30,853 nucleotides of DNA, taken from positions 1 through 30,853 of the forward strand of contig JBCDAS010000007.1 in NCBI GenBank assembly GCA_039185235.1, in the 5' to 3' direction. Below, piece by piece: positions 23,989-30,853 of this stretch. The notes under the pieces were generated by a model. That model had not been told where the DNA came from and ran no database searches. It saw only the letters and a list, made by a program, of their open reading frames with translations. Within the stretch, counting starts at the first letter, position 1, and each line of letters begins with the position of its first letter. A program made the position numbers and the translations under genes. This DNA comes from Thermohalobaculum sp039185235. GTDB lineage: Bacteria > Pseudomonadota > Alphaproteobacteria > Rhodobacterales > Rhodobacteraceae.

Positions 23989-24738
23989 TCAAGTTGTGAT
24001 CCGAGCCATCAACTCCTGTGACATCCACTCGATCAGCTCCGGATCTGCGGGCCCGATCACGATGGACTGATAACCGCCATCGGTCCAATGGGTGGCATTC
24101 ATACCACGAAGCCGCGTGCTCACCGGGCGCTCCTCACCCAGTGCTGCCATGAGACAAAAGGCGATTGGATTGTCGTCATTGTCCAGGAACACCAGCTGTG
24201 CCAAGGGCCTCCCATCGAATTCCAGCATTTGTGCGCGCTGAAACCGCAATCCCTCCAGCGCCAGCCGCTCAAGCGTCAGATCCAAACCGAGGCGCGCATT
24301 GACCAAATCCAGCCCCGCCTGTTGTGTCTCAGGTGGAACCGGGGCGCCGGTTACGGTCTCGGCGGTGTAGAGAACTTGATAATCCGCAACCGCCCGGTGC
24401 CAGCTGCCATTTGCCTGCCAGGTCATCGCCATCATTCCCGCGCCCAACCCGACCGCAAAGAGCGCAACCGCCGCCGCCACCTGCCGCCAGTCTGGCCAGG
24501 CTTGGCGCGGTGACACTGTGGGGATCGCGATTTCCGGCGCCTGAGCTAGCAGATGCGCCATCCCCTCTTGCAGCGTGTCCATGTCGAGAGCCAGCGCATC
24601 CAACCGCTCTTTGAGCCGAGGATCGCCCGCAGCGGCTGCGGCAATCTCTGCCGAACGATCAGGTGTAAGGCGGTTGTCGAGAAAGGCGACAAGCTCCTCA
24701 TCGGTCAGCTTCGCGGGGTCAGGTCCCTGGGCTGTCAT
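23989..24738 (-). CDS. Transmembrane anti-sigma factor
   Basis: This 249-residue protein has an N-terminal cytoplasmic domain beginning L-T-D-E-E-L-V-A-F-L-D-N-R-L, typical of anti-sigma factors. One membrane helix lies at about residues 87-107 and a periplasmic C-terminal domain of about 140 residues follows. No H-x3-C-x2-C zinc motif is visible, so it is not a classical ZAS-type anti-sigma. It starts with an ATGA overlap on the ECF sigma gene, which is strong evidence for the pairing. It presumably holds the sigma factor at the membrane until an envelope signal releases it. Confidence 0.87.
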   Translation of the reverse strand: MTAQGPDPAKLTDEELVAFLDNRLTPDRSAEIAAAAAGDPRLKERLDALALDMDTLQEGMAHLLAQAPEIAIPTVSPRQAWPDWRQVAAAVALFAVGLGAGMMAMTWQANGSWHRAVADYQVLYTAETVTGAPVPPETQQAGLDLVNARLGLDLTLERLALEGLRFQRAQMLEFDGRPLAQLVFLDNDDNPIAFCLMAALGEERPVSTRLRGMNATHWTDGGYQSIVIGPADPELIEWMSQELMARITT

Positions 24739-25226
24739 TCCGCCATCTCCGAATTCAATCGCCTGCGCCCGGTCGCCAAGCGGCTCATCACCGTTCCAAC
24801 GGGAATGTCCAAACGTTCCGCCGCCTCGGCATAGCTGTAGCCTTCAACATATACCAGAAACATCGTCTCGCGCTGGGCCTCGGGCAGCTTCATCATCTCA
24901 GATAACACCTGATTGGCGAGAATATTCGTCTCGCGGAGGTCCGGCGCAACCAGGCCCGCTTCTTCCGCTGGGATCAGGCCCTGGCCCCGTCGGACCGACC
25001 GGGCCCGAAGCTCATTGCGCCAGATCGAGGCGAGGATCGTGAAGCACCACCGATCCAAGTTAGTGCCGGGTTTGAATTGCCGGGCCCGCTCCAACGCGCG
25101 CAGCGCTGTTGCCTGGGTCAGATCGCTTGCATCTTCGCGATTGCCCGACAAAACCAGCCCATAGCGCCAAAGCCGGGGCATCAGCGCGGGCAGACCAGCT
25201 TGCACATCCTTAAGAGATTGCGTCAC
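24735..25226 (-). CDS. ECF-type RNA polymerase sigma factor
   Basis: This small sigma-70 family protein (163 residues from the chosen start) has region 2 with A-S-D-L-T-Q-A-T-A-L-R-A and F-K-P-G-T-N-L-D-R-W-C-F-T-I-L. Region 4 contains L-P-E-A-Q-R-E-T-M-F-L-V-Y-V-E-G-Y-S-Y-A-E-A-A-E-R-L and I-P-V-G-T-V-M-S-R-L. There is no region 3, so it is an ECF sigma. I prefer the GTG at 25226 because T-Q-S-L-K-D begins the family alignment; a GTG at 25277 would add 17 residues. Neither start has an ideal Shine-Dalgarno (a GAGGAAAA lies about 12 bases upstream of 25226). It is coupled to the anti-sigma gene and divergent from the DUF4399 gene, which may be a target. Confidence 0.9.
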   Translation of the reverse strand: MTQSLKDVQAGLPALMPRLWRYGLVLSGNREDASDLTQATALRALERARQFKPGTNLDRWCFTILASIWRNELRARSVRRGQGLIPAEEAGLVAPDLRETNILANQVLSEMMKLPEAQRETMFLVYVEGYSYAEAAERLDIPVGTVMSRLATGRRRLNSEMAE

Positions 25227-25315
25227 AGGGTGAATATTTTCCTCGCCTAGGTGTTCTTTTGAGTGTCGTGCAATCACGGCGCAGAAAAAGCTAGCAACAG
25301 TTTTGGGAGGACATC

Positions 25316-25735
25316 ATGAAAAAGACCCTAGTCGCGCTCGCCACAGCAGCATGGGCAACGGCTGCCATTTCTGGCGAAACACCTGCTCCAGACGGTGCCG
25401 CAGTCTACTTCATCAACATTCAAGATGGTGACACGCTGAGCAGTCCTGTGACCATTCAGTTCGGGCTCACAGGTATGGGCGTCGCGCCTGCCGGGACGGA
25501 ACGAGAGCATACGGGCCACCACCATCTGATCATAAATGAAGCGATTGAGGGCGAGGAGTTGAACGAGCCGATCCCGCTCGACGACCAACACCGCCATTTT
25601 GGCGGCGGCCAGACCGAAGTCACCCTCGATCTGCCTGCGGGCGAGCACACCCTGCAACTCGTTTTGGCCGATTGGAGCCACATCCCGCATAACCCGCCGG
25701 TGATGTCAGAACGGATTACGGTGAAGGTGGAGTAG
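25316..25735 (+). CDS. DUF4399 secreted protein
   Basis: This 139-residue protein has a short signal peptide (M-K-K-T-L-V-A-L-A, cleavage near residue 20) and then the DUF4399 domain: F-G-L-T-G-M-G-V-A-P-A-G at 49-60, a histidine cluster T-G-H-H-H-L near 66-71, H-F-G-G-G-Q-T-E and P-A-G-E-H-T-L-Q-L-V-L-A-D. The histidine clusters suggest metal binding, but no function is established. A strong GGGAGG lies five bases before the ATG. It is divergent from the ECF sigma operon and convergent with the SnoaL-like gene. Confidence 0.88.
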   Translation: MKKTLVALATAAWATAAISGETPAPDGAAVYFINIQDGDTLSSPVTIQFGLTGMGVAPAGTEREHTGHHHLIINEAIEGEELNEPIPLDDQHRHFGGGQTEVTLDLPAGEHTLQLVLADWSHIPHNPPVMSERITVKVE

Positions 25736-25757
25736 TCCTCACGTATGCAAGAGCGGC

Positions 25758-25777
25758 CGCCTCAGTTCCCTGAGGCG
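25758..25777. terminator. Possible bidirectional terminator hairpin
   Basis: A perfect 8 bp stem (CGCCTCAG with CTGAGGCG) around a four-base TTCC loop lies in the 65-base gap between the convergent DUF4399 and SnoaL-like genes. No strong T-run follows on either side, so terminator function is only plausible. Confidence 0.45.
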
Positions 25778-25800
25778 ACCGTAGGTTTTGGCAGACGGCG

Positions 25801-26262
25801 CTACTCAGCCTGGAGCTGATATTTCGCCCTGAGCCAGTCCTCGACATGGTACGAGTTGGTGATCCTGCCATCCTCGACCGTGTGAATGTCGATGGTCATC
25901 ACGCGGAAGCTCTTGCCCATCGGTTCGACACCAAAGACTTTCTTGACCGGCGTACCCGTGGCGACAGAGCGGACGACGAAGCGGTTCTCGACCTGCAGGA
26001 TCTCCTGAACTTCCCAGTTCAAATCGGGGATCGCCTCGCCGAAACCTGCGAGCGTCTTGGTCAATCCTTCGGCGTCCGGTCCGCCACGTGGCGTTGGGAT
26101 CGAGATCCATTTATCGGCGACAACGGCCCGGACACGGGCGTCCAGATCGGCGCCTTTAGGATTGCTCAGAAGATCGCTGTAGAAGGCCTCGACAACTTTT
26201 CGGTCGTCGGCCTGGACCAAGGGAGCGAGCAGGATCAGAAGGGCGGTGAGCAGATGGCGCAT
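25801..26262 (-). CDS. SnoaL-like (ester cyclase-type) secreted protein
   Basis: This 153-residue protein starts with a signal peptide (M-R-H-L-L-T-A-L-L-I-L-L-A-P-L-V-Q-A). The rest resembles a SnoaL-like cone-shaped alpha+beta domain: V-V-E-A-F-Y-S-D-L-L at the N-terminus, I-P-D-L-N-W-E-V mid-protein, then D-I-H-T-V-E-D-G-R-I-T and H-V-E-D-W. Proteins of this fold include cyclases and isomerases as well as inactive members, so no reaction is assigned. A GGAG sits 7 bases before the ATG. It is divergent from the LysR gene at 26373 and is that regulator's most likely target. Confidence 0.78.
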   Translation of the reverse strand: MRHLLTALLILLAPLVQADDRKVVEAFYSDLLSNPKGADLDARVRAVVADKWISIPTPRGGPDAEGLTKTLAGFGEAIPDLNWEVQEILQVENRFVVRSVATGTPVKKVFGVEPMGKSFRVMTIDIHTVEDGRITNSYHVEDWLRAKYQLQAE

Positions 26263-26317
26263 TGGTAGACTCCATGATTTGGATGGCGATGCGCAGGAGT
26301 TGCCACATAGTAGAATT

Positions 26318-26337
26318 CTTCGGTAGATCAGGCGAAG
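26318..26337. promoter_or_regulatory. Candidate LysR operator between divergent genes
   Basis: CTTCG and CGAAG flank ten bases (26318-26322 and 26333-26337) in the 110-base gap between the SnoaL-like gene and the LysR gene. Dyads with a T-N11-A core in such gaps are typical LysR binding sites. The match is short and unproven. Confidence 0.35.
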
Positions 26338-26372
26338 TTTACAGAATATGAGTTTCAGCCTAATAATGAACC

Positions 26373-27293
26373 ATGCAGGTCCGTGATCTCCGTTTGCTCA
26401 TTTACTTCACCCAGATCGCCCATGCCGGATCAGTCCGGGGGGCGGCAGAGAGACTGGGCGTTTCACCTCCTGTGGTGAGCCAGGCCCTGCGGGATCTCGA
26501 AGAGGTTGTCGGCGCCACGCTCGTTCGGCGCACCACCCGCCAGTTTGCCTTGACCGAGGCGGGACGAGATCTCCAAGAAGAGGCGGATGCGATGTCCCAC
26601 CACGCCGCTGCTGCGTTGGATGTGGGCAATGACACCAGCCCGGTGACAGGGCAACTTCATCTGTCAGTTCCGGCGGAGCTGTCTGTGTCCTGGCTCCCCC
26701 GGCTCCTCGCCAGCTATCGCTTGGCGCATCCTGGGGTCCATGTCGCCGTGCAGTCCGAAGATGCCCATGCCAAGCTTGGGCAGAATAAGATTGACCTTGC
26801 GATCCGGGCCTCATACCGGCCCTCCGCCAATGCTGCCCAAAGGATGCGGCCTGAACCTTTGGCCATCCTGCCGCTCGAATGTGTGAGCGCTTTTCCCGAG
26901 GAGGACCGGAACGAGTCTTTGACCTCCCGGCTTGAACGGATCGGATTGCTTGGCATCCATCCTGAGACGCAGACGGTGCTGAGAGCGCTCGACCCATCTG
27001 GCGCACCGATTGAGGTCAGCCTGCCTCCGATCGCGACCGCCTCTGACCGCTTGACCCTCTATGGGATGGCGCGCCAGGGCCTGGGCGCGGCGCTGTTGAT
27101 TGGCGAGACGGTCGCCGCCGATTTGGCCGCTGGACGGCTGCATCGCGTCGCGAGGGATTTCGATTTCGGAGTCGTTGGCGTGCAGTTCCTCACCGCCGAT
27201 CCAATGCCTTCCAGAGCTGTGCGGGCATTCATCAAGACTGTTGGTGAACTGGAATCCCTCCAGCAAAAACCAGGACGAGTTCAACCGCACTAA
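26373..27293 (+). CDS. LysR family transcriptional regulator
   Basis: This 306-residue protein has the LysR helix-turn-helix at about residues 4-62 (L-R-L-L-I-Y-F, G-S-V-R-G-A-A-E-R-L, V-S-Q-A-L-R-D-L-E, then L-V-R-R-T-T-R). The effector-binding domain (about 90-295) includes L-S-V-P-A-E-L-S-V-S-W-L-P-R-L-L and D-L-A-I-R. It differs from the GcvA-like regulator at the start of the window and resembles the broad CrgA/DsdC-type group. It is divergent from the SnoaL-like gene and probably regulates it. The effector is unknown. The Shine-Dalgarno is weak. Confidence 0.9.
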   Translation: MQVRDLRLLIYFTQIAHAGSVRGAAERLGVSPPVVSQALRDLEEVVGATLVRRTTRQFALTEAGRDLQEEADAMSHHAAAALDVGNDTSPVTGQLHLSVPAELSVSWLPRLLASYRLAHPGVHVAVQSEDAHAKLGQNKIDLAIRASYRPSANAAQRMRPEPLAILPLECVSAFPEEDRNESLTSRLERIGLLGIHPETQTVLRALDPSGAPIEVSLPPIATASDRLTLYGMARQGLGAALLIGETVAADLAAGRLHRVARDFDFGVVGVQFLTADPMPSRAVRAFIKTVGELESLQQKPGRVQPH

Positions 27294-27353
27294 GACCGAT
27301 CTGGGTGTTTGTTCCGATGACTGGGGATGTCCAAGGGCCTGAGCGGTTGGGTC

Positions 27354-28043
27354 CTATTCACGCTCGTTTTTGCGAAACACCAGCAACCGGTTGTTTGATG
27401 GCATGAGGTGCATCTGGGGGCTGGAAAAACCATCCGCCGCCACCGTCACCTCATCGATATCCCTGATCCCCCAAGATGGATCGCGTGCCTTGAGCGAGGC
27501 GTCAAAACGAGCATTGCCTTCACCGGTATGGTTGCCGCCTTCGCGGAACGGGCCGTAGAGGATCAAGAGCCCACCCGGCTCCAGCGCCTCTTTAGCACCT
27601 TTTAGAATCCCTAAAGCGACCTCCCAAGGTGCGATATGAATCACATTGGCTGAGAAAACTGCTGTGAGTGGCGCCGCTGCGACTTCCGGCAGTTCTGCCC
27701 AATTGGTCAAGGCGTCGAGCGCAATCACAGGAGCTAGATTGGTGGCGGGCGAATGCAGCCGCCAAGCTTCGATCGACTGGCGATGCGCCTCTGCCGGATC
27801 ACTGGGGATCCAGGTGATTTGAGGGAGGGCCCTGGCCAGATGCGCTGCATGCAGGCCAGTGCCCGAGCCAATCTCAAGCACCCTGCCTGTTCGGCCCGCA
27901 AGAAGACCCTGTAGCTTCTCGGTAATCGGTTGGACATTGCGCTCAGCGCTTGGGGACAGCATCCGCCCATCTGGCGTTGCCTCGACACTGCCTGCTGAGT
28001 ATCGCGGATCCCCGCTGGATGTCGGAGATCCGGATCCGTTCAT
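27354..28043 (-). CDS. DUF938 family SAM-dependent methyltransferase-like protein
   Basis: This 229-residue protein has the DUF938 opening S-P-S-A-E-R-N-V-Q-P-I (about residues 30-40). SAM-binding motif I follows as V-L-E-I-G-S-G-T-G-L-H-A-A-H-L-A (55-70), then W-I-P-S-D-P. Later blocks A-N-V-I-H-I-A-P-W and G-G-L-L-I-L-Y-G-P-F-R-E-G-G complete a class I methyltransferase fold. The substrate is unknown. The ATG at 28043 overlaps the infC stop as ATGA; an inner ATG nearer the family domain is possible but loses this coupling. Confidence 0.88.
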   Translation of the reverse strand: MNGSGSPTSSGDPRYSAGSVEATPDGRMLSPSAERNVQPITEKLQGLLAGRTGRVLEIGSGTGLHAAHLARALPQITWIPSDPAEAHRQSIEAWRLHSPATNLAPVIALDALTNWAELPEVAAAPLTAVFSANVIHIAPWEVALGILKGAKEALEPGGLLILYGPFREGGNHTGEGNARFDASLKARDPSWGIRDIDEVTVAADGFSSPQMHLMPSNNRLLVFRKNERE

Positions 28044-28582
28044 TTCGAAGGGGCAACCACCATGGTCATCTGCCGCCCTTCCAGCTTGGGCATCGCTTCG
28101 ATCTTGCCCTGCACATCGATATCATCGGCGATGCGCTTCAACAGATCTCGGCCCAGCTCTTGGTGGGCCATCTCGCGGCCCCGAAAGCGGAGTGTGACCT
28201 TGACCTTGTCGCCCTCGCCCAGGAACTTGAAGACCGAGCGCATCTTCACATCGTAATCATGGGTGTCGATGTTCGGGCGGAACTTGACCTCCTTGATCTC
28301 GATGATCTTCTGCTTCTTGCGGGCTTCTGCCGCCTTCTTCTGCTGCTCGTATTTGAACTTACCAAAGTCCATGATCTTGCAGACAGGCGGGTGTGCGTTG
28401 GGAGAGATCTCGACCAGGTCGAGCCCGACCTCTTCGGCCATATCAATACCTTGGGCGGGGGAGACCACGCCGACATTCTCGCCGTCATGGTCGATAAGAC
28501 GAATTTCCGGAACCCGGATCATTCGATTGACGCGCGGGCCCGTCTCGCGGGTGGGTGGCGCGTTGTGCGGTCTTCTGGCTAT
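28040..28582 (-). CDS. infC: Translation initiation factor IF-3 with an ATA start codon
   Basis: This 180-residue protein is IF-3, which binds the 30S subunit and checks start codon choice. An ATG at 28522 would lose the conserved N-terminus. Reading upstream in frame gives A-R-R-P-H-N-A-P-P-T-R-E-T-G-P-R-V-N-R, the usual alphaproteobacterial IF-3 beginning. The first codon is ATA at 28582-28580, with a near-ideal GAGGAGG five bases upstream. No ATG, GTG or TTG lies at this point. Rare starts such as AUU in infC are known to support autoregulation, since IF-3 rejects such codons. Family blocks D-L-V-E-I-S-P-N-A-H-P-P-V-C-K-I-M-D and K-V-T-L-R-F-R-G-R-E are intact. Coupled to the DUF938 gene. 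Confidence 0.95.
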   Translation of the reverse strand: MARRPHNAPPTRETGPRVNRMIRVPEIRLIDHDGENVGVVSPAQGIDMAEEVGLDLVEISPNAHPPVCKIMDFGKFKYEQQKKAAEARKKQKIIEIKEVKFRPNIDTHDYDVKMRSVFKFLGEGDKVKVTLRFRGREMAHQELGRDLLKRIADDIDVQGKIEAMPKLEGRQMTMVVAPSK

Positions 28583-28705
28583 GTCAGCCTCCTCGTAAGC
28601 GCCCCATCATGGGGCTACCAAATGCCACGGGCGCTCCGGAACTCTCCGTCGCGCGCCACGATGGTAAATAACGATTCTTGCGCAGAAATGAAAGATCGAC
28701 GCGGA
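28583..28705 (-). promoter_or_regulatory. infC leader with hairpin before the Shine-Dalgarno
   Basis: The 123 bases upstream of infC contain the Shine-Dalgarno GAGGAGG (28588-28594) and, about seven bases further upstream, a perfect 7 bp palindrome (GCCCCAT and ATGGGGC, 28601-28615). A hairpin this close to the ribosome site of a gene with a rare start codon could affect its translation. No clear promoter boxes were identified. Confidence 0.5.
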
Positions 28706-29512
28706 CTAGTCATCAAAAGGCGTCGCAATAAATGCACTGGGCAAGACAATCACCGTTGGTTGGGGAGGCAGGCTGTCTTCTGAGACAAGGATCGTATTGC
28801 TCTTCTGCGTTTTGATCTCGAACTCATCTTCCATGCCGATCAAGAACCGCTGCAGCCCCGCCTGAGAGAACGCATGCATCGGCAGCACGATTCGGGATTT
28901 GAAGCGCTTCAGCACCCGCACCATCTGCTCGAGATTGAGCGTGTAGGTTCCATCCACGGGCGCCATTACCACGTCCAGACGGCCAATCTCGGCATAATGC
29001 TGCTCCGAGGGTTCATGATGGAGATGGCCGAGATGCCCGATGCAAAGCTCTCCGATCTCGAAGACAAAGATCGAGTTGCCATCCGCCTCGAACCCGAAAC
29101 TCCTGAGATCGGTCGGGATGTTACGGACAAGGACGTCACGCAGCGCCAGATAATGCTCGGCCTTGCCACCCTCTTTCCAACCGCGCAGCACATGCGGGAT
29201 CCGCTCATCTGGATAGTCGGTATAGTGGGTCGCGTGGGCGTGGTTCATCGTGACCACATCCGGCAGCCGCCCTTCGCCATTCGCACCGAAATAGTCGGTC
29301 GCGATCACGACGTCATCCGGGGTCTCGATCCTGAAAGTCGAGTGAGTGACGTAGGATATCTTCGTCGGCGCAGCCTGGTTGGCCGCCAATTCAAACCCAT
29401 CGAGGCTTGCGACATGGACCTTACCGGGCCAGTTCTCAACGAATGTCAGACAGGCAGAGGCGAGTGCAGGGGCTGGGAACAAGAGTAAGACGACAAGTGA
29501 TAACCAGCGCAT
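28706..29512 (-). CDS. Secreted metallo-beta-lactamase-fold hydrolase, UlaG-like
   Basis: This 268-residue protein has a signal peptide (M-R-W-L-S-L-V-V-L-L-L-F-P-A-P-A-L-A-S-A) and an MBL fold: I-S-Y-V-T-H-S-T-F near 52-60, A-T-D-Y-F-G at 71-76, H-A-H-A-T-H at residues 91-96, G-H-L-G-H-L-H-H further on, A-P-V-D-G-T-Y-T-L and P-M-H-A-F. In canonical members the motif is H-x-H-x-D-H; here Thr95 stands where the metal-binding Asp is expected. One metal site may be altered. A GGAG lies six bases before the ATG. It is upstream of infC on the same strand, separated by 123 bases, and 20 bases downstream of the TPR gene. Confidence 0.82.
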   Translation of the reverse strand: MRWLSLVVLLLFPAPALASACLTFVENWPGKVHVASLDGFELAANQAAPTKISYVTHSTFRIETPDDVVIATDYFGANGEGRLPDVVTMNHAHATHYTDYPDERIPHVLRGWKEGGKAEHYLALRDVLVRNIPTDLRSFGFEADGNSIFVFEIGELCIGHLGHLHHEPSEQHYAEIGRLDVVMAPVDGTYTLNLEQMVRVLKRFKSRIVLPMHAFSQAGLQRFLIGMEDEFEIKTQKSNTILVSEDSLPPQPTVIVLPSAFIATPFDD

Positions 29513-29532
29513 GGCTTCTCCCGGGCATAATC

Positions 29533-30435
29533 CTAGTCGGTGAGCTTCTCCCCGCCTAGTTTAGGAGATGTGATGTCGTCGAAGAAAGTCGAGGTCACAT
29601 CCTCCCAAGCGCCGACCGACGCAACATTGCTGTCGGAAAAGATGGGCGTGATCTTGTCTTTGAAGTCCTGCGCTTTCGGGTAGCTCAGATACGATCCATA
29701 GGTCAAAGACAGCATACCATTGACCCGCCGGAAAACTTTGATCTCCTCGGGCGGGATGCCTTGTTTCACCAGCTCATCTGCAGCGCGTTCGATATCGCGT
29801 GGTGCACGCGATGACTTCGCAATCGCTGCAAAAACGCCGCCTGTGTCCTTATCCTGCTTCTCGATTGTATCAACGATCGAGCGGGTCACCTCCAGGTTCC
29901 TCGTCGCCAATTTGCTGCCGAGCCTCTCGGCCTGGGTAAAGTTCAATTCGGCCTGATCATAGCGATCCTGCTGCAAGTAGGCCCAGCCCGTGTTGTTGAA
30001 CACCTTCAGTTCGGTCGAGGCGCGGATATCCTCAGGCAGCCGATCGACCCATTTCTTCTGCCGTTCAAAATCCTCGGCAGCCGAGTCGAAGTCTTTCAGT
30101 TTGAGATGAATGAAGCCGCGCATGTTGTATGCAGGCCGGCTTCTCAGCTCACTTGCCTCCGGTTCATCGAGAGCCCGGTCGAGCAACGCAAGACCTTCCT
30201 TGTACTCTTCCTCCTGCACCAGCAGGCGCCCATATTCGTAGAGGATACAGAAGTTCTCCGGCGCCTGGGCTTCAAGGCGCGCAAAAAGTGGCTCCGCGGC
30301 TTTGCGCGCACCGTCATCTCGCAGCTCAATTGCGCGCTCCAATTCGGGTGCGAGTTCGGCAGGCACTGTATCAACGCAAGCTTCAGCCACACCCGCAGCA
30401 AAGAGGGACAGGCCACCTATAATCCACGACCTCAT
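29533..30435 (-). CDS. Secreted TPR-repeat protein
   Basis: This 300-residue protein has an N-terminal signal peptide (M-R-S-W-I-I-G-G-L-S-L-F-A-A-G-V-A-E-A-C). It then has tetratricopeptide-like helical pairs over about residues 30-190 (A-E-P-L-F-A-R-L-E-A-Q-A-P; Y-N-M-R-G-F-I-H-L-K-L-K-D-F-D-S-A; N-N-T-G-W-A-Y-L-Q-Q-D-R-Y-D-Q-A). The last 70 residues (Y-G-S-Y-L-S-Y-P-K-A-Q-D-F) look like a separate small domain. TPRs bind proteins; the partner is unknown. Its ATG overlaps the stop of the upstream membrane coiled-coil gene (ATGA), suggesting the two products work together in the envelope. Confidence 0.8.
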   Translation of the reverse strand: MRSWIIGGLSLFAAGVAEACVDTVPAELAPELERAIELRDDGARKAAEPLFARLEAQAPENFCILYEYGRLLVQEEEYKEGLALLDRALDEPEASELRSRPAYNMRGFIHLKLKDFDSAAEDFERQKKWVDRLPEDIRASTELKVFNNTGWAYLQQDRYDQAELNFTQAERLGSKLATRNLEVTRSIVDTIEKQDKDTGGVFAAIAKSSRAPRDIERAADELVKQGIPPEEIKVFRRVNGMLSLTYGSYLSYPKAQDFKDKITPIFSDSNVASVGAWEDVTSTFFDDITSPKLGGEKLTD

Positions 30436-30853
30436 ATCCCGCTCTCCAGTTCAATAACGTCTTCGGCGACGGTCTCCTCAAGCTGGATTGCCCGGTTCCG
30501 TTTCTTTGATTCATCCTCGGCATTCACTGCTTTCTCAAGATCCTCGATCTGTTTCTTCATCCCGTCGATCTCTGCCCCAAGAGTCTTGAACCGGTCGACC
30601 AGATTGTAGAGGTTGACATTGATCTGATCGTTCTTCTCGACGATCGCTTGCGCTGGGCCAAACGTCACGCCCGGGTCGGTGCTCACCAGCTTCTCGCCGC
30701 GATGTTTAACCACTGCGATCCCATGATCGACGATGCTCTCCGGCTCGACGACAACATTGACCGAGACCTGTGGGCTCACCGTTGTGAACAGGATCCCAAG
30801 CGAGAGGATAACGATCGACATGACCATCGAGCCCAGAACGCCCCAAAGATGAA
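30432..30853 (-). CDS. Membrane-anchored coiled-coil protein, 5' part outside window
   Basis: The frame stays open to the window edge, so the start lies beyond 30853; an ATG at 30827 falls inside the membrane helix. The visible end begins H-L-W-G-V-L-G-S-M-V-M-S-I-V-I-L-S-L-G-I, one transmembrane helix. It is followed by a soluble part with a V-S-V-N-V-V-V-E-P-E-S-I segment and a C-terminal coiled coil (Y-N-L-V-D-R-F-K-T-L-G-A-E-I and M-K-K-Q-I-E-D-L-E-K). I do not recognise the family. Coupled by ATGA to the TPR gene. Confidence 0.65.
   Translation of the reverse strand, partial: HLWGVLGSMVMSIVILSLGILFTTVSPQVSVNVVVEPESIVDHGIAVVKHRGEKLVSTDPGVTFGPAQAIVEKNDQINVNLYNLVDRFKTLGAEIDGMKKQIEDLEKAVNAEDESKKRNRAIQLEETVAEDVIELESGI

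Noticed and set aside
26407..27006. Minus-strand frame of 199 codons opposite the second LysR gene
   Set aside because: It has a composition typical of a shadow frame and no motif or ribosome site.

Overview
The window looks like a chromosomal segment of an alphaproteobacterium, most likely a marine Rhodobacteraceae (Roseobacter-type) genome. The reasons are the F1 ATP synthase operon atpHAGDC standing alone without F0 genes, the neighbouring block of transaldolase, DUF484 and xerC next to priA, the gpmI/envC/ctpA/rppH block, DUF1127 and DUF4399 proteins, and a GC-rich coding style with frequent 4-base ATGA stop/start overlaps. No rRNA, confirmed tRNA, CRISPR array, insertion sequence or phage module was seen.

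Layout. 1-2108: the 3' part of a patatin-like lipase gene, a convergent GcvA-like LysR regulator and a small DUF1127 protein. 2118-2318: a structured 200-base repeat. 2316-6911: xerC, DUF484 and transaldolase as a minus-strand operon, divergent from priA. 6912-7509: a long non-coding stretch with inverted and direct repeats. 7510-12342: atpH-atpA-atpG-atpD-atpC, closed by a strong terminator. 12530-13003: a DUF5519-like gene. 13023-17512: minus-strand operon gpmI, envC-like, ctpA, rppH. 17675-18382: a secreted DUF1223 thioredoxin-like protein. 18392-18591: the second, inverted copy of the structured repeat. 18598-23940: an eight-gene minus-strand operon in which every gene overlaps the next. 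It encodes a nitrile hydratase-family enzyme with a split beta subunit and an interposed cupin, a DMT exporter, a MATE exporter, a lipid A-type acyltransferase and a GFA-family protein. 23989-25226: an ECF sigma factor and its membrane anti-sigma factor directly upstream. 25316-27293: DUF4399, a SnoaL-like protein and a divergent LysR regulator. 27354-28582: infC, with a non-canonical ATA start, followed by a DUF938 methyltransferase. 28706-30853: a secreted metallo-beta-lactamase-fold protein, a TPR protein and a membrane coiled-coil protein cut by the window edge.

The most unusual signal is the pair of roughly 200-base repeats at 2118-2318 (plus) and 18392-18591 (minus). They share near-identical blocks. 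Around those blocks, a 5' hairpin and a four-way junction (closing stem plus three hairpin arms) keep their base pairing while their sequences differ, which is the pattern expected of a selected RNA or DNA structure. Each copy fills the gap between a pair of convergent genes. The second notable system is the fully overlapped operon that combines a three-gene nitrile hydratase/thiocyanate hydrolase-type enzyme with a cupin, two exporters and an adjacent sigma/anti-sigma pair.

All assignments come from reading the sequence and from family knowledge. No database search was run.
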